Below, piece by piece: positions 39,454-47,670 of a stretch of DNA of 64,000 nt (position 1 is its first letter; the number at the start of each line of letters is the position of its first letter). This DNA is from Sphingomonas sp. CFBP 8760 (GTDB taxonomy: Bacteria; Pseudomonadota; Alphaproteobacteria; Sphingomonadales; Sphingomonadaceae): positions 310,001 through 374,000 of the forward strand of contig NZ_JACYUG010000001.1 in assembly GCF_014841615.1 (NCBI RefSeq). Reading direction: 5' to 3'. Under the pieces are notes generated by a model that was not told the DNA's origin, did not search any database, and saw nothing but the letters and a program-made list of their open reading frames with translations. A program made the position numbers and the translations under genes.

Positions 39454-40113
39454 ATGCGATCCACCTTCCTGCTTACCGCCGGCCTGATGCTGGCCCCCGC
39501 CATCGCCACCGCGCAGACCACGGCACCCGCCGCTCCTGCAACCGCGCCGCAGACTGCACCGGCGACGGGCGCACCGACGACGACCGCCCCCGCCGGTACG
39601 CCGCAGACGGCACCGGGCACCGCCGCCCCCGCGACGGCCGCCGCCGCTCCGGTCGGCACCGGTACGATCGTCCAGGCACTGCCCAGCATCCCCGCCCATG
39701 CCACGCTGGTGCGCCTGCTGACGGCGGCGAAGCTGGACGCGCAACTCGGCGGCCCGGGTCCGTTCACGCTGTTCGCGCCCAATGACGAGGCTTTTTCGCG
39801 TCTGCCTGCGGGAACGCTGGATACGCTGCTGGCCCCCGCCAATGTCGCGAGCCTGACGACGATCCTGAAGAACCACGTCGTCTCCGGCGCCCTGACCAGC
39901 GACCAGATCAAGTCGCAGATCACCGCCGGCGGCGGACGGGCCACGCTGACGACGCTGTCCGGCCAGCCGCTGGTCGCGACGATCGACAACGGGTCGATCC
40001 TGCTGACCGATGCGGTCGGCAACAAGAGCTATGTCGACAAGCCCGCCGACGTGCGTGAGGCGAACGGCGTCATCCATTCCACCAACGGCATCAGCCTGCC
40101 CAAGCTGGGCTGA
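39454..40113 (+). CDS. Exported fasciclin (FAS1) domain protein
   Basis: 219 residues. A signal peptide (MRSTFLLTAGLMLAPAIATA) is followed by a Thr/Pro/Ala-rich linker (about 21-68) and one FAS1 domain (about 75-217). The domain has FTLFAPNDEAFSRLP (H1) and the later YVDKPADVREANGVIHSTNGI segment (H2-like). FAS1 proteins mediate adhesion or matrix interaction at the cell surface. It is monocistronic, with a strong palindrome just downstream. Confidence 0.88.
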   Translation: MRSTFLLTAGLMLAPAIATAQTTAPAAPATAPQTAPATGAPTTTAPAGTPQTAPGTAAPATAAAAPVGTGTIVQALPSIPAHATLVRLLTAAKLDAQLGGPGPFTLFAPNDEAFSRLPAGTLDTLLAPANVASLTTILKNHVVSGALTSDQIKSQITAGGGRATLTTLSGQPLVATIDNGSILLTDAVGNKSYVDKPADVREANGVIHSTNGISLPKLG

Positions 40114-40131
40114 CCCGATCGTTCAGACCGG

Positions 40132-40163
40132 CGGGCCACGTCCGATCGATCGGACGTGGCCCG
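40132..40163. terminator. Perfect 32-base palindrome, probable bidirectional terminator
   Basis: The half CGGGCCACGTCCGATC (40132-40147) is followed immediately by its exact reverse complement (40148-40163), giving a 16-base-pair stem with no spacer. It lies between the convergent FAS1 and ferredoxin genes. Neither side has a run of T, so termination would rest on stem strength or RNase protection. Confidence 0.65.
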
Positions 40164-40190
40164 TACCGGCGGTGCCGGGCGGGCCTTCCG

Positions 40191-40508
40191 TCAATCCTCC
40201 GCCGCGATCCTGACGCGCATCCCGTCGAGCGAGTCATCAAACGGGATCTGGCACGACAACCGGCTGGTCGTGTCCCGTTCACCGACGGAATCGAGCAGAT
40301 CGTCCTCGTCGGGGCCGATCGGCGGCAGGCGATCGACGAACGCGGCGTCGACATGGACGTGACAGGTCGCGCACGAGCAGCAACCGCCACACAGGGCCAG
40401 CAGTTCGTCGATGCCGCCGTCACGGATGACCTCCATTACCGACAGTCCCGCCTCGCCGTCCAGTTGGCGTTCTTCCCCTGTGCGCGTCGTGACGATAAGC
40501 GTCGGCAT
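40191..40508 (-). CDS. [2Fe-2S] ferredoxin, adrenodoxin type
   Basis: 105 residues. Cluster ligands are the three Cys of [14 protein letters not shown] in C-x5-C-x2-C spacing plus a distal Cys in RLSCQIP. The motif contains two extra Cys between the first and second ligands. An acidic helix ([13 protein letters not shown]) matches adrenodoxin/Isc-type ferredoxins that serve P450s or Fe-S assembly. There is no partner P450 or reductase nearby. Two adjacent ATGs (40511, 40508) are possible starts after GGAG. Confidence 0.9.
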   Translation of the reverse strand: MPTLIVTTRTGEERQLDGEAGLSVMEVIRDGGIDELLALCGGCCSCATCHVHVDAAFVDRLPPIGPDEDDLLDSVGERDTTSRLSCQIPFDDSLDGMRVRIAAED

Positions 40509-40601
40509 CATGCAATCTCCGGTATCATCGCTCCGCCATGCCGCCCGACGCCACCGGGTTCAAGTATCCCGGTCCCCACAATCGCAATGGAATCAACCAT
40601 C

Positions 40602-41231
40602 ATGGGGCTGAGTGCGGAACAGCTGAAGGCAGGTCTCGACGCGCTCGCGCTGATCGAGCCGGCGATCGCCGACGCCATTGCCCGCATCGGCTATCCCGCA
40701 CCGCGCCTGCGCGAACGCGGCTATGCCACGCTGCTCCGCACGATTCTGGGCCAGCAGGTCAGCGTGCAGTCCGCCAATGCCGTGTGGCGCAAGCTGGACG
40801 CGATGCTGGGCGATGCCAGCGATCCCGTCCGCGTCGCCGCCGCCAGCGACGAGACGTTGCGCGCCGCTGGCCTGTCACGCCAGAAGGCCGGCTATGCCAA
40901 AAGCCTCGCCGACGAGGTGACGAGCGGTCGCTTACCCCTTGATGCACTGGCGGAGGATGACGAGGAGGCGATCGCCCAACTGGTGCGGGTCAAGGGCATC
41001 GGCCGCTGGTCGGCGGAAGTCTATCTGCTGTTCGCGGAGGGCCGCCCCGACATCTGGCCGGCAGGCGATCTCGCCGTCCAGATCGAGGTGGGGCGCATCT
41101 TCGGGCACGATACCCGCCCCTCCGAGAAACTGGTCCGCTCGCTGGCCGAGGCATGGCGCCCGCACCGCGGCGCATTGGCGATCTTCACGTGGCACCATTA
41201 TGGCGCGGGGCCGGATACCGCCCCGGTGTGA
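40602..41231 (+). CDS. DNA-3-methyladenine glycosylase II (AlkA family)
   Basis: 209 residues. HhH-GPD superfamily: TILGQQVSVQSANAVW near 47-62, the helix-hairpin-helix RVKGIGRWSAEVYLLF near 129-144, and the catalytic Asp in PAGDLAVQ (Asp156). It removes alkylated purines from DNA. It lacks the N-terminal regulatory or extra domain of E. coli AlkA, as usual for the short form. ATG 40587 (five codons upstream) is an alternative start; neither has a good ribosome-binding site. Confidence 0.87.
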   Translation: MGLSAEQLKAGLDALALIEPAIADAIARIGYPAPRLRERGYATLLRTILGQQVSVQSANAVWRKLDAMLGDASDPVRVAAASDETLRAAGLSRQKAGYAKSLADEVTSGRLPLDALAEDDEEAIAQLVRVKGIGRWSAEVYLLFAEGRPDIWPAGDLAVQIEVGRIFGHDTRPSEKLVRSLAEAWRPHRGALAIFTWHHYGAGPDTAPV

Positions 41232-41256
41232 CCCGGCCGTCCTGACCCCTGTAACC

Positions 41257-41292
41257 GGGGGTACCGGACGCCCGCCGGCGTCCGGTACCCCC
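41257..41292. terminator. 16-base-pair hairpin, probable bidirectional terminator
   Basis: GGGGGTACCGGACGCC (41257-41272) and its exact reverse complement (41277-41292) flank a CGCC loop. It lies between the convergent AlkA-type and PEP-CTERM genes. As with the palindrome at 40132, there is no T tract on either strand. Confidence 0.7.
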
Positions 41293-41314
41293 TGCCGGGA
41301 ACGGCGCGCGATCC

Positions 41315-41854
41315 TCAGGCGAACACGATGTTCGCGCGGCGGCGATAACGCACGGCGGCACCGATCATGCCGAACCCGAGCAACATCATCGCCCAGGTGG
41401 CCGGTTCCGGCACGGCGGCGGCGAAGGCGTTGCTCATCACCGCGATATTGCCGCGGCCATAGACATTGTCGGTCGTGTCGACATAGAATCCGTATTCGTC
41501 ACCGGCATTGACGAGGAACGAGAAACCTCCATTCTGGGAATTCGGCCCACCATCGTTCGTCAACTGCACGCGGTTGCCCTTCACGATGTAGCCGGCCGTG
41601 TCATATCTGGCTCCATCGACCGTGCTGTACCCGAACGTACCGAAGATGGTCTGGGTGAAGGTGGCGATATCGGCATAGATCGTGGAGCCGGCCAAGATCG
41701 TCTGATTGTCACCACCGCTCAGTGTGAAATTACCGGCGGCGTCGTTTTTAACGACAAAGCCATCCGCATTGCTGTTGACCAGAATAGGCGCTGCCGCCGC
41801 CGGAACGGCAGACAGTGCGACGACGGCTGCTACTGCATAAGCGAACGACTTCAT
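41315..41854 (-). CDS. PEPxxWA-CTERM sorting domain exported protein
   Basis: 179 residues from MKSFAYAVAAVVALSAVPAAAA (signal peptide), with GGAG nine bases upstream. The C-terminus has the complete sorting signal: VPEPATWAMMLLGFGMIG, with the PEPATWA box, a hydrophobic helix, and a final basic cluster RYRRR. Such proteins are processed by exosortase and retained at the surface or released into the matrix. The middle (about 25-150) is a Gly/Asn/Thr-rich beta-type region of unknown function. An earlier in-frame start exists but lacks a ribosome-binding site. Confidence 0.9.
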   Translation of the reverse strand: MKSFAYAVAAVVALSAVPAAAAPILVNSNADGFVVKNDAAGNFTLSGGDNQTILAGSTIYADIATFTQTIFGTFGYSTVDGARYDTAGYIVKGNRVQLTNDGGPNSQNGGFSFLVNAGDEYGFYVDTTDNVYGRGNIAVMSNAFAAAVPEPATWAMMLLGFGMIGAAVRYRRRANIVFA

Positions 41855-41973
41855 CTGTTTTCTCCGTAATACCGCAAACACGAACTTGTGTGTTGCAGCC
41901 TTCTATCCGGCGAAACGATGCTTTGAAATTGCGTACTTCGGTTAATTTATCCCAGAATATGACAATAATAGTT

Positions 41974-41992
41974 GTTATATAGTTGATATAAC
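41974..41992. promoter_or_regulatory. AT-rich inverted repeat upstream of the PEP-CTERM gene
   Basis: GTTATAT (41974-41980) and ATATAAC (41986-41992) form a perfect 7-base inverted repeat with a 5-base spacer. It lies in a strikingly AT-rich patch (about 41930-42030) inside the 327-base gap between the divergent PEP-CTERM and SMR genes. It could be a regulator site; no regulator is identified. Apart from this and the SMR leader I see nothing else in the gap. Confidence 0.35.
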
Positions 41993-42122
41993 ATTTACCA
42001 GATCTGTCAGCAATATATTAACCGTTGTTTACCCGCCTTGAATTGGTTTTACGTGATGACCGGCATGTGATTGAAATCCAAGCGACACCATCCTATACCT
42101 GTCCTGCGGCGACCACGTTCCC

Positions 42123-42177
42123 GCCCCGTTTCGGGCAATTCAAGACCGGGACGGCCCGGCAGCCTGAAGGGAGGCTG
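42123..42177 (+). promoter_or_regulatory. Structured 5' leader of the SMR gene, candidate guanidine-responsive element
   Basis: Three consecutive hairpins precede the start codon: a CCCG-TTT-CGGG stem (42125-42135); CCGGG-ACGG-CCCGG (42146-42159); and CAGCCT/AGGCTG (42160-42165 with 42172-42177). The last holds the ribosome-binding sequence GGGAGG. An ACGR tetraloop closed by G/C-rich pairs is the hallmark of the guanidine-II (mini-ykkC) riboswitch hairpin, but that class normally has two such hairpins and only one is seen here. The downstream gene is of the guanidinium exporter family, which supports but does not prove the call. Confidence 0.4.
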
Positions 42178-42181
42178 TCAC

Positions 42182-42496
42182 GTGGCATGGATATCGCTGA
42201 TACTTGCGGGTTGCTTCGAGATCGTGTGGGCGACGGCGATGAAGCAGTCGCACGCCTTCTCGCGGCTGTGGCCCAGCGTGGTGACGATCTGCGGAATGAT
42301 CGTAAGTTTCGCACTGCTGTCATGGTCGATGCGGTCGCTGCCGCTGGGGACGGCCTATACGATCTGGACCGGCATCGGCGCGGTCGGGGCGTTCGCGATC
42401 GGGATCGTCGTCTTCGGGGAGGCGGCGACGCCGATGCGAATCGTGGCGGCGCTGCTGATCGTCGGCGGACTGGTGCTCATGAAGCTGTCGAGTTGA
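42182..42496 (+). CDS. gdx: SMR family guanidinium exporter Gdx (SugE-type)
   Basis: 104 residues with a GTG start (VAWISLILAGCFEIVWA), five bases after GGGAGG. It has four membrane segments and the SugE/Gdx signature: Glu in GCFEIVWATAMKQS (helix 1, residue 13) and WSMRSLPLGTAYTIWTGIGAVG (two parts) in helices 2-3. Gdx proteins exchange guanidinium for protons; the Gdx-specific features separate them from EmrE-type drug exporters. It directly abuts the convergent TonB-like gene. Confidence 0.88.
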   Translation: MAWISLILAGCFEIVWATAMKQSHAFSRLWPSVVTICGMIVSFALLSWSMRSLPLGTAYTIWTGIGAVGAFAIGIVVFGEAATPMRIVAALLIVGGLVLMKLSS

Positions 42497-43282
42497 TCAG
42501 TCGTCCGGCTTCTCGGTGAAGTCGAACCGGATGCTGACCCAGGCGCCGATCATTGCCCGCCCGCCGACCCGCGGCGGCAGCACGCGGAACTGCCACGCCG
42601 CCTGCCGCATCGCGCTGCCGATGCCCGACCCCATCGGCGATTCACTCAGCACCCGACAGTTTTCGACCTGATAATCCTCGATCGTCCGGCACGCGATCAC
42701 CCCCCACCCACCGGCCGGCGCGCCGCGCGGCAGATAGGCGGCCAGCGCGCCACGTGGCGGTCGGCGATACCATTCGGCCCGGTAGAGCCGCTGCCCGCCC
42801 GGCCCCTCGCCCGGCCCCGCGACGTTACCGCTGTCGCTGCCGGTCGCCGATCCGCGCCCTTTACCCGCGCCGCTGCCGGCATCGGCACTACGCGTGCTCA
42901 TGGCACGGCCGCTGCCGGCGAACAGCGCCTCGCCGCCCGGCAACAGGCCGGGGATCGTGATGGGCGGCGCCTCGCTGGGGCTGCGCAGCGGCGGTAGCGG
43001 CGGCAGCGATGCGGCGGGCGGCGTTGCCGCTCGTGGCGCCCGGGGCGGCGCGCCGCCGCTGCGTGCGGTGCGGCTGGCGGTGGTCGCCCGCGATCCGGCG
43101 ACGCTCGCCGCCGGATTGGCGCTGACGTCGAAGGTGGTCAGCGTACCGTCCTGTGCCGGCTGGGTCAGGCGGGGGGCGATCCGCAGCAGCAGCCACAACA
43201 ACAGCAGATGCGCCAGGACGGTGAGCACCATGGCGGTCGCCCGACGACGGTCCGACGAAGCCGTGTAAGATGTCGATGCCAT
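42497..43282 (-). CDS. TonB-like membrane-anchored proline-rich protein
   Basis: 261 residues. A single N-terminal membrane helix ([15 protein letters not shown], about 20-34) preceded by basic residues is followed by a long Ala/Pro/Gly/Ser-rich periplasmic stretch (about 45-160). The compact C-terminal domain (about 165-258) has [28 protein letters not shown], read in two parts, and a final beta strand [11 protein letters not shown]. The layout and the C-terminal pattern recall TonB/TonB-like energy transducers. No ExbB/ExbD genes are adjacent, so the partner system is unknown. Confidence 0.6.
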   Translation of the reverse strand: MASTSYTASSDRRRATAMVLTVLAHLLLLWLLLRIAPRLTQPAQDGTLTTFDVSANPAASVAGSRATTASRTARSGGAPPRAPRAATPPAASLPPLPPLRSPSEAPPITIPGLLPGGEALFAGSGRAMSTRSADAGSGAGKGRGSATGSDSGNVAGPGEGPGGQRLYRAEWYRRPPRGALAAYLPRGAPAGGWGVIACRTIEDYQVENCRVLSESPMGSGIGSAMRQAAWQFRVLPPRVGGRAMIGAWVSIRFDFTEKPDD

Positions 43283-43329
43283 CGCGCTGCCCGCCTAGAC
43301 GGCGGTGTCGCGCATCGCAACCGATACGG

Positions 43330-43746
43330 TCAGCGCACCGGCGTCCACCGCTGCGTGCGGCAGAAAAAGGCGATGCAGCCCTGCACCTTCAGCGAGCCGT
43401 CTTCGTCACGCTTCAGGATGGACTTGTAGGTCTTGCCCGATTTCGGATCGTAAATCCGGCCGCGCCAGTCGCTGCCGACGTCGGTGAAACCGGTCAGGAT
43501 CACCAGCCCTTCGATCGGCCGGTCGCGCAGTTTGGGGTCGGGATTATTGGCGTCGACCGGCGGGCCGGACGGTGGCCCCTTGAGCAGGCGGGTGATCCGG
43601 CCGCAGGTCGATGAGCCGCACGGGGCGATCGTCACCACCGCCGTCTTCTCCTCGGTCAGCCAGCGGCCGGCGATCGGCGTGGCCGCATCGGCGGCGGCGG
43701 GGACGAGGGCGATCGCCGCGACGAGCGACAGAAGGTTGGTTCGCAT
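43330..43746 (-). CDS. Exported DUF2147 family protein
   Basis: 138 residues with a signal peptide ([21 protein letters not shown]). DUF2147 features are [16 protein letters not shown] near the mature N-terminus, the Cys pair CGSSTCGRI, and [39 protein letters not shown] in pieces, with a second Cys pair. The lipocalin-like fold is predicted for the family; its biochemical role is unknown. It is divergent from mntH (114-base gap). Confidence 0.85.
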   Translation of the reverse strand: MRTNLLSLVAAIALVPAAADAATPIAGRWLTEEKTAVVTIAPCGSSTCGRITRLLKGPPSGPPVDANNPDPKLRDRPIEGLVILTGFTDVGSDWRGRIYDPKSGKTYKSILKRDEDGSLKVQGCIAFFCRTQRWTPVR

Positions 43747-43860
43747 CGATTGTTTTTGTCGTGGCCCGCGGCGAAAGGCAATGGGACGGAAAAAACGCTT
43801 GTCCCACAAGGCTTCACACGGGGTTGCCCGCCCCGCCCGCATCCGGCAGGACCCCCGTCG

Positions 43861-45159
43861 ATGATCCCGACCACCTCCCGCTCGCTCGGTGACAGCCACC
43901 GGAGCATCGCGTTGCCCCCCGCCGGGGGAATCTTCCGGCGTTTCCTGGCCTTTGCCGGCCCCGGCTATCTCGTCGCGGTCGGTTACATGGATCCCGGCAA
44001 CTGGGCGACGGACATCGCCGGCGGTTCGGCCTTCGGCTACACCCTGTTGTCCGTCGTGCTGCTGTCGAACCTGATGGCGATGGTGTTGCAGGCATTGTCG
44101 GCACGACTGGGCGTCGCCGCCGGGCTCGATCTGGCGCAGGCATGCCGTGCGCACTATTCGAAACCCGTCACGGTCATGCTGTGGCTGCTGTGCGAGATCG
44201 CGATCATCGCCTGCGACCTGGCGGAGGTGCTGGGCACCGCGATCGCGCTGAAACTGCTGTTCGGCCTGCCGCTGGTCTGGGGCGTGATCGTCACCGCGGT
44301 CGACGTGTTCCTGATCCTCGCGCTGCAACGCTATGGCTTCCGCAAGCTGGAAGCGTTCATCATCGCCCTGCTCGTCATCATCGCGGGCTGCTTCGTCTTC
44401 GAACTGATCCTCGCCCGGCCGGACATGGCGGCGGTGGCAGGCGGACTGGTGCCGACGCCGGAGATCCTGACCAATCCCGCGATGCTCTATATCGCGATCG
44501 GCATTCTCGGCGCGACGGTGATGCCGCACAACCTGTATCTCCATTCCTCGATCGTCCAGACCCGCGCCTTCGCACAGGACAGCGCCGGCAAGCGCGAGGC
44601 GGCGAAGATGGCGACGATCGACGGCACCATCGCGCTCGGCCTCGCCTTCTTCATCAACGCCGCGATCCTGATCCTGGCGGCCGCCACCTTCCACACCGCC
44701 GGCCGCACCGACGTGGCGGAGATCGACGAGGCATACCGCCTGCTCGCCCCTTCGCTGGGGCTGGGGGCGGCGAGCGTGGTGTTCGCGGTGGCGCTGCTCG
44801 CCTCGGGCCAGAACTCCACCGTGACGGGGACGCTCGCCGGGCAGATCGTGATGGAGGGGTTCCTCAACATTCGCCTGCCCGTCTGGGCGCGGCGGCTGGT
44901 CACGCGGGCGCTGGCGATCGTGCCGGCGGTACTGGTGGTGGGCGCCAGCGGCGATGCCGGCGCAACGCAGCTGCTGGTGTTGAGCCAGGTGATCCTCAGC
45001 CTGCAACTGCCGTTCGCGGTGGTGCCGCTGGTCGCGTTCACCGGCCGGCGCGACATCATGGGCGAATTCGCCAGCCCGATCTGGCTGCGGCTACTGGCTT
45101 GGGGAATCGCAGGCATCATCATCGGGTTGAACGGCACGCTGCTTTACGGAATGTTGTGA
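43861..45159 (+). CDS. mntH: Nramp family Mn2+/Fe2+ transporter
   Basis: 432 residues, about 11 membrane helices. The metal-binding motifs are [16 protein letters not shown] (DPGN, helix 1) and [14 protein letters not shown] (MPH, helix 6). It imports manganese and other divalent metals with protons. The start [10 protein letters not shown] is favoured over longer upstream reading. No clear manganese riboswitch or MntR/Fur box could be recognised upstream. glgP starts 15 bases after its stop, so it may be co-transcribed with the glycogen genes. Confidence 0.92.
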   Translation: MIPTTSRSLGDSHRSIALPPAGGIFRRFLAFAGPGYLVAVGYMDPGNWATDIAGGSAFGYTLLSVVLLSNLMAMVLQALSARLGVAAGLDLAQACRAHYSKPVTVMLWLLCEIAIIACDLAEVLGTAIALKLLFGLPLVWGVIVTAVDVFLILALQRYGFRKLEAFIIALLVIIAGCFVFELILARPDMAAVAGGLVPTPEILTNPAMLYIAIGILGATVMPHNLYLHSSIVQTRAFAQDSAGKREAAKMATIDGTIALGLAFFINAAILILAAATFHTAGRTDVAEIDEAYRLLAPSLGLGAASVVFAVALLASGQNSTVTGTLAGQIVMEGFLNIRLPVWARRLVTRALAIVPAVLVVGASGDAGATQLLVLSQVILSLQLPFAVVPLVAFTGRRDIMGEFASPIWLRLLAWGIAGIIIGLNGTLLYGML

Positions 45160-45174
45160 CGGCGGTGCATACGA

Positions 45175-47670
45175 ATGGGGCGTGACTTCGGCGCCGCCGC
45201 GGTACACACCGATCCGGACCAATTATTCGGGATACCCCTTTTGGCCTCTTCCGTTCCTGCCGTGCCCGTCGCCGACGCCGATCCGCTGGCCGACGCCATC
45301 CTCGAAACGCTCGTCCATCGCATCGGTAAGGACCGGCGCGCCGCGCGACCACATGACTGGCTGACCGCGACCATCCTGACGGTGCGTAACGACATCATCG
45401 AGAAGTGGATGGCCTCCACCCGCGAGGCGCATACGATGGGCGCCAAGCGCGTCTATTATCTTAGTCTCGAATTCCTGATCGGCCGGCTGCTGCGCGATGC
45501 GCTGGCCAATCTGGGACAGACCGGCGAGATCGGCCGCGCGCTGGCCTCGCTCGGCGTCGACCTTGCCGAGATCGAGGAGATCGAGGCGGATGCGGCGCTG
45601 GGCAATGGCGGCCTCGGCCGGCTGGCGGCGTGCTTCATGGAGAGCATGGCGAGCCTCGACCTGCCCGCCTATGGCTATGGCATCCGCTATGTGAACGGCA
45701 TGTTCCGGCAGCGGATCGACGACGGGTTCCAGGTCGAACTGCCCGAAAACTGGCTCCAGCACGGCAATCCGTGGGAGTTCGAGCGGCGGGAGAGCGCCTA
45801 TTTCGTCGGTTTCGGCGGTGAGGTGGTCGGCAGCGAAAGCGGCCATATCCACTGGAAGGTCGGCGAGGCGGTGGAGGCGATCGCAGTCGATACGCCGATG
45901 GTCGGCTGGCGCGGCAAGCGGGTCAACACGCTGCGGCTGTGGACCGCCCGGGCGATCGACCCGTTGCAGCTCGACCGGTTCAACGCGGGCGATTTCGCCG
46001 GCGCGCTGGCGGGCCAGTTGCGCGCGGAGACGCTGACCCGCGTCCTCTATCCCAACGACTCCACCGCGGCGGGGCAGGAACTGCGGCTGCGGCAGGAATA
46101 TTTCTTTTCGTCCGCGTCGATCCAGGACATCGTGCGCCGCCACGTCCAGTATTTCGGCGATATCCGCACCCTGCCCGACAAGGCGGCGATCCAGCTGAAC
46201 GACACGCATCCGGCGGTGTCGGTGGCGGAACTGATGCGGGTGCTGCTCGACTTCCACGATCTCGGCTTCGACGAGGCGTGGGAGATCACGAAGAAGACGT
46301 TCGGCTACACCAACCACACGCTACTGCCCGAAGCACTGGAAAGCTGGCCGCTGCCGCTGTTCGAGCGGCTGCTGCCGCGCCACATGCAACTGGTCTATGC
46401 GATCAACGCCCGCCTGCTGCGCGAGGCGCGGGCGGCGGGCAGCGACGACGCGGCGATCAAGGCGATCAGCCTGATCGACGAGGGCGGCGAGCGGCGGGTA
46501 CGGATGGCGAATCTGGCCTTTGCCGGCAGCCATTCGGTCAACGGCGTCGCCGCGCTCCACACCCAGTTGATGAAGCAGACGGTGTTCGCCGATCTGCACA
46601 AGCTGTATCCCGACCGGATCAACAACAAGACCAACGGCATCACCCCGCGCCGCTGGCTGCAACAGTGCAATCCGGGCCTGACCGGTCTGATCCGCGAGAC
46701 GATCGGCGACGCGTTCTGCGACGACACGACCAAGCTCGACGCGCTGGCCGCCCATGCCGACGACAGCGCCTTCCAGCAGAAGTTCGCCGCGGTGAAGCGT
46801 GCGAACAAGGTAGCGCTGGCGCAATATCTGAAGGGCACGATGGGGGTCCGTCTCGATCCCGACGCGATGTTCGACGTGCAGATCAAGCGCATCCACGAAT
46901 ACAAGCGCCAGTTGCTCAACCTGATCGAGACGGTGGCGCTATACGACCAGATCCGCAGCCACCCAGAACGCGACTGGGTGCCGCGCGTGAAGCTGTTCGC
47001 AGGCAAGGCGGCGTCGAGCTATCACAACGCCAAGCTCATCATCAAACTGGCCAACGACGTCGCGCGCCGCATCAATGCCGATCCGGCGATCGGCGGGCTG
47101 TTGAAGGTGGCGTTCGTTCCCAACTACAATGTTTCGCTTGCGGAGAAGATCATCCCGGCCGCCGACCTGTCCGAACAGATCAGCACCGCCGGCATGGAGG
47201 CATCGGGCACCGGCAACATGAAGTTCGCGATGAACGGCGCGCTGACCATCGGCACGCTGGACGGCGCGAACGTCGAGATCCGCGACCATGTCGGCGCGGA
47301 GAACATCGTGATCTTCGGCATGACCGCCGACGAGGTCGCGGCCAAGCGTGCCGGTGGCTACAACCCGCGCGAGGCGATCGAGGCATCGCCCGAACTGGCG
47401 CAGGCCCTGGCCAACATCGCGTCCGGCGTCTTTTCCCCCGACGATCCCGACCGGTACAAGGGGCTGATGGCCGGTTTGTATGACGGCGACTGGTTCATGC
47501 TGGCCGCCGATTTCGACAGCTATGCCGCCGCGCAGCGCGAGGTGGACCGCCGCTGGTCGAGCCGTCCCGAATGGAATGCGGCGACGATCCGGAACGTCGC
47601 CCGCGTCGGTTGGTTCTCGTCTGATCGAACGATCGGCGAATATGCCAGGGATATTTGGGGAATCATGTGA
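45175..47670 (+). CDS. glgP: Glycogen/alpha-glucan phosphorylase
   Basis: 831 residues, typical GT35 length. It releases glucose-1-phosphate from alpha-1,4-glucan ends. The pyridoxal-phosphate lysine lies in [19 protein letters not shown] (about residue 683), and the catalytic-site segments [12 protein letters not shown] and [11 protein letters not shown] are present. The first 40 residues are not conserved, so a slightly later start is possible; no strong ribosome-binding site precedes ATG 45175. Its stop overlaps the glgB GTG by four bases. Confidence 0.95.
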   Translation: MGRDFGAAAVHTDPDQLFGIPLLASSVPAVPVADADPLADAILETLVHRIGKDRRAARPHDWLTATILTVRNDIIEKWMASTREAHTMGAKRVYYLSLEFLIGRLLRDALANLGQTGEIGRALASLGVDLAEIEEIEADAALGNGGLGRLAACFMESMASLDLPAYGYGIRYVNGMFRQRIDDGFQVELPENWLQHGNPWEFERRESAYFVGFGGEVVGSESGHIHWKVGEAVEAIAVDTPMVGWRGKRVNTLRLWTARAIDPLQLDRFNAGDFAGALAGQLRAETLTRVLYPNDSTAAGQELRLRQEYFFSSASIQDIVRRHVQYFGDIRTLPDKAAIQLNDTHPAVSVAELMRVLLDFHDLGFDEAWEITKKTFGYTNHTLLPEALESWPLPLFERLLPRHMQLVYAINARLLREARAAGSDDAAIKAISLIDEGGERRVRMANLAFAGSHSVNGVAALHTQLMKQTVFADLHKLYPDRINNKTNGITPRRWLQQCNPGLTGLIRETIGDAFCDDTTKLDALAAHADDSAFQQKFAAVKRANKVALAQYLKGTMGVRLDPDAMFDVQIKRIHEYKRQLLNLIETVALYDQIRSHPERDWVPRVKLFAGKAASSYHNAKLIIKLANDVARRINADPAIGGLLKVAFVPNYNVSLAEKIIPAADLSEQISTAGMEASGTGNMKFAMNGALTIGTLDGANVEIRDHVGAENIVIFGMTADEVAAKRAGGYNPREAIEASPELAQALANIASGVFSPDDPDRYKGLMAGLYDGDWFMLAADFDSYAAAQREVDRRWSSRPEWNAATIRNVARVGWFSSDRTIGEYARDIWGIM

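Noticed and set aside
42060..42181. Guanidine-I (ykkC) or guanidine-III riboswitch upstream of the SMR gene
   Set aside because: The long conserved stretches of ykkC and the pseudoknot sequence of class III could not be found. Only a single class II-like hairpin is visible and is reported with low confidence.
43742..43756. CATCGATTGTTT, resembling the sucrose operator, at the start of the DUF2147 gene
   Set aside because: It lacks the full AATCGATT palindrome, overlaps a start codon and has no sugar-related neighbour. Most likely chance.
43747..43860. Manganese riboswitch or MntR box upstream of mntH
   Set aside because: No yybP-ykoY-like pattern or convincing palindrome was seen; only a weak GGGAC/GTCCC hairpin.
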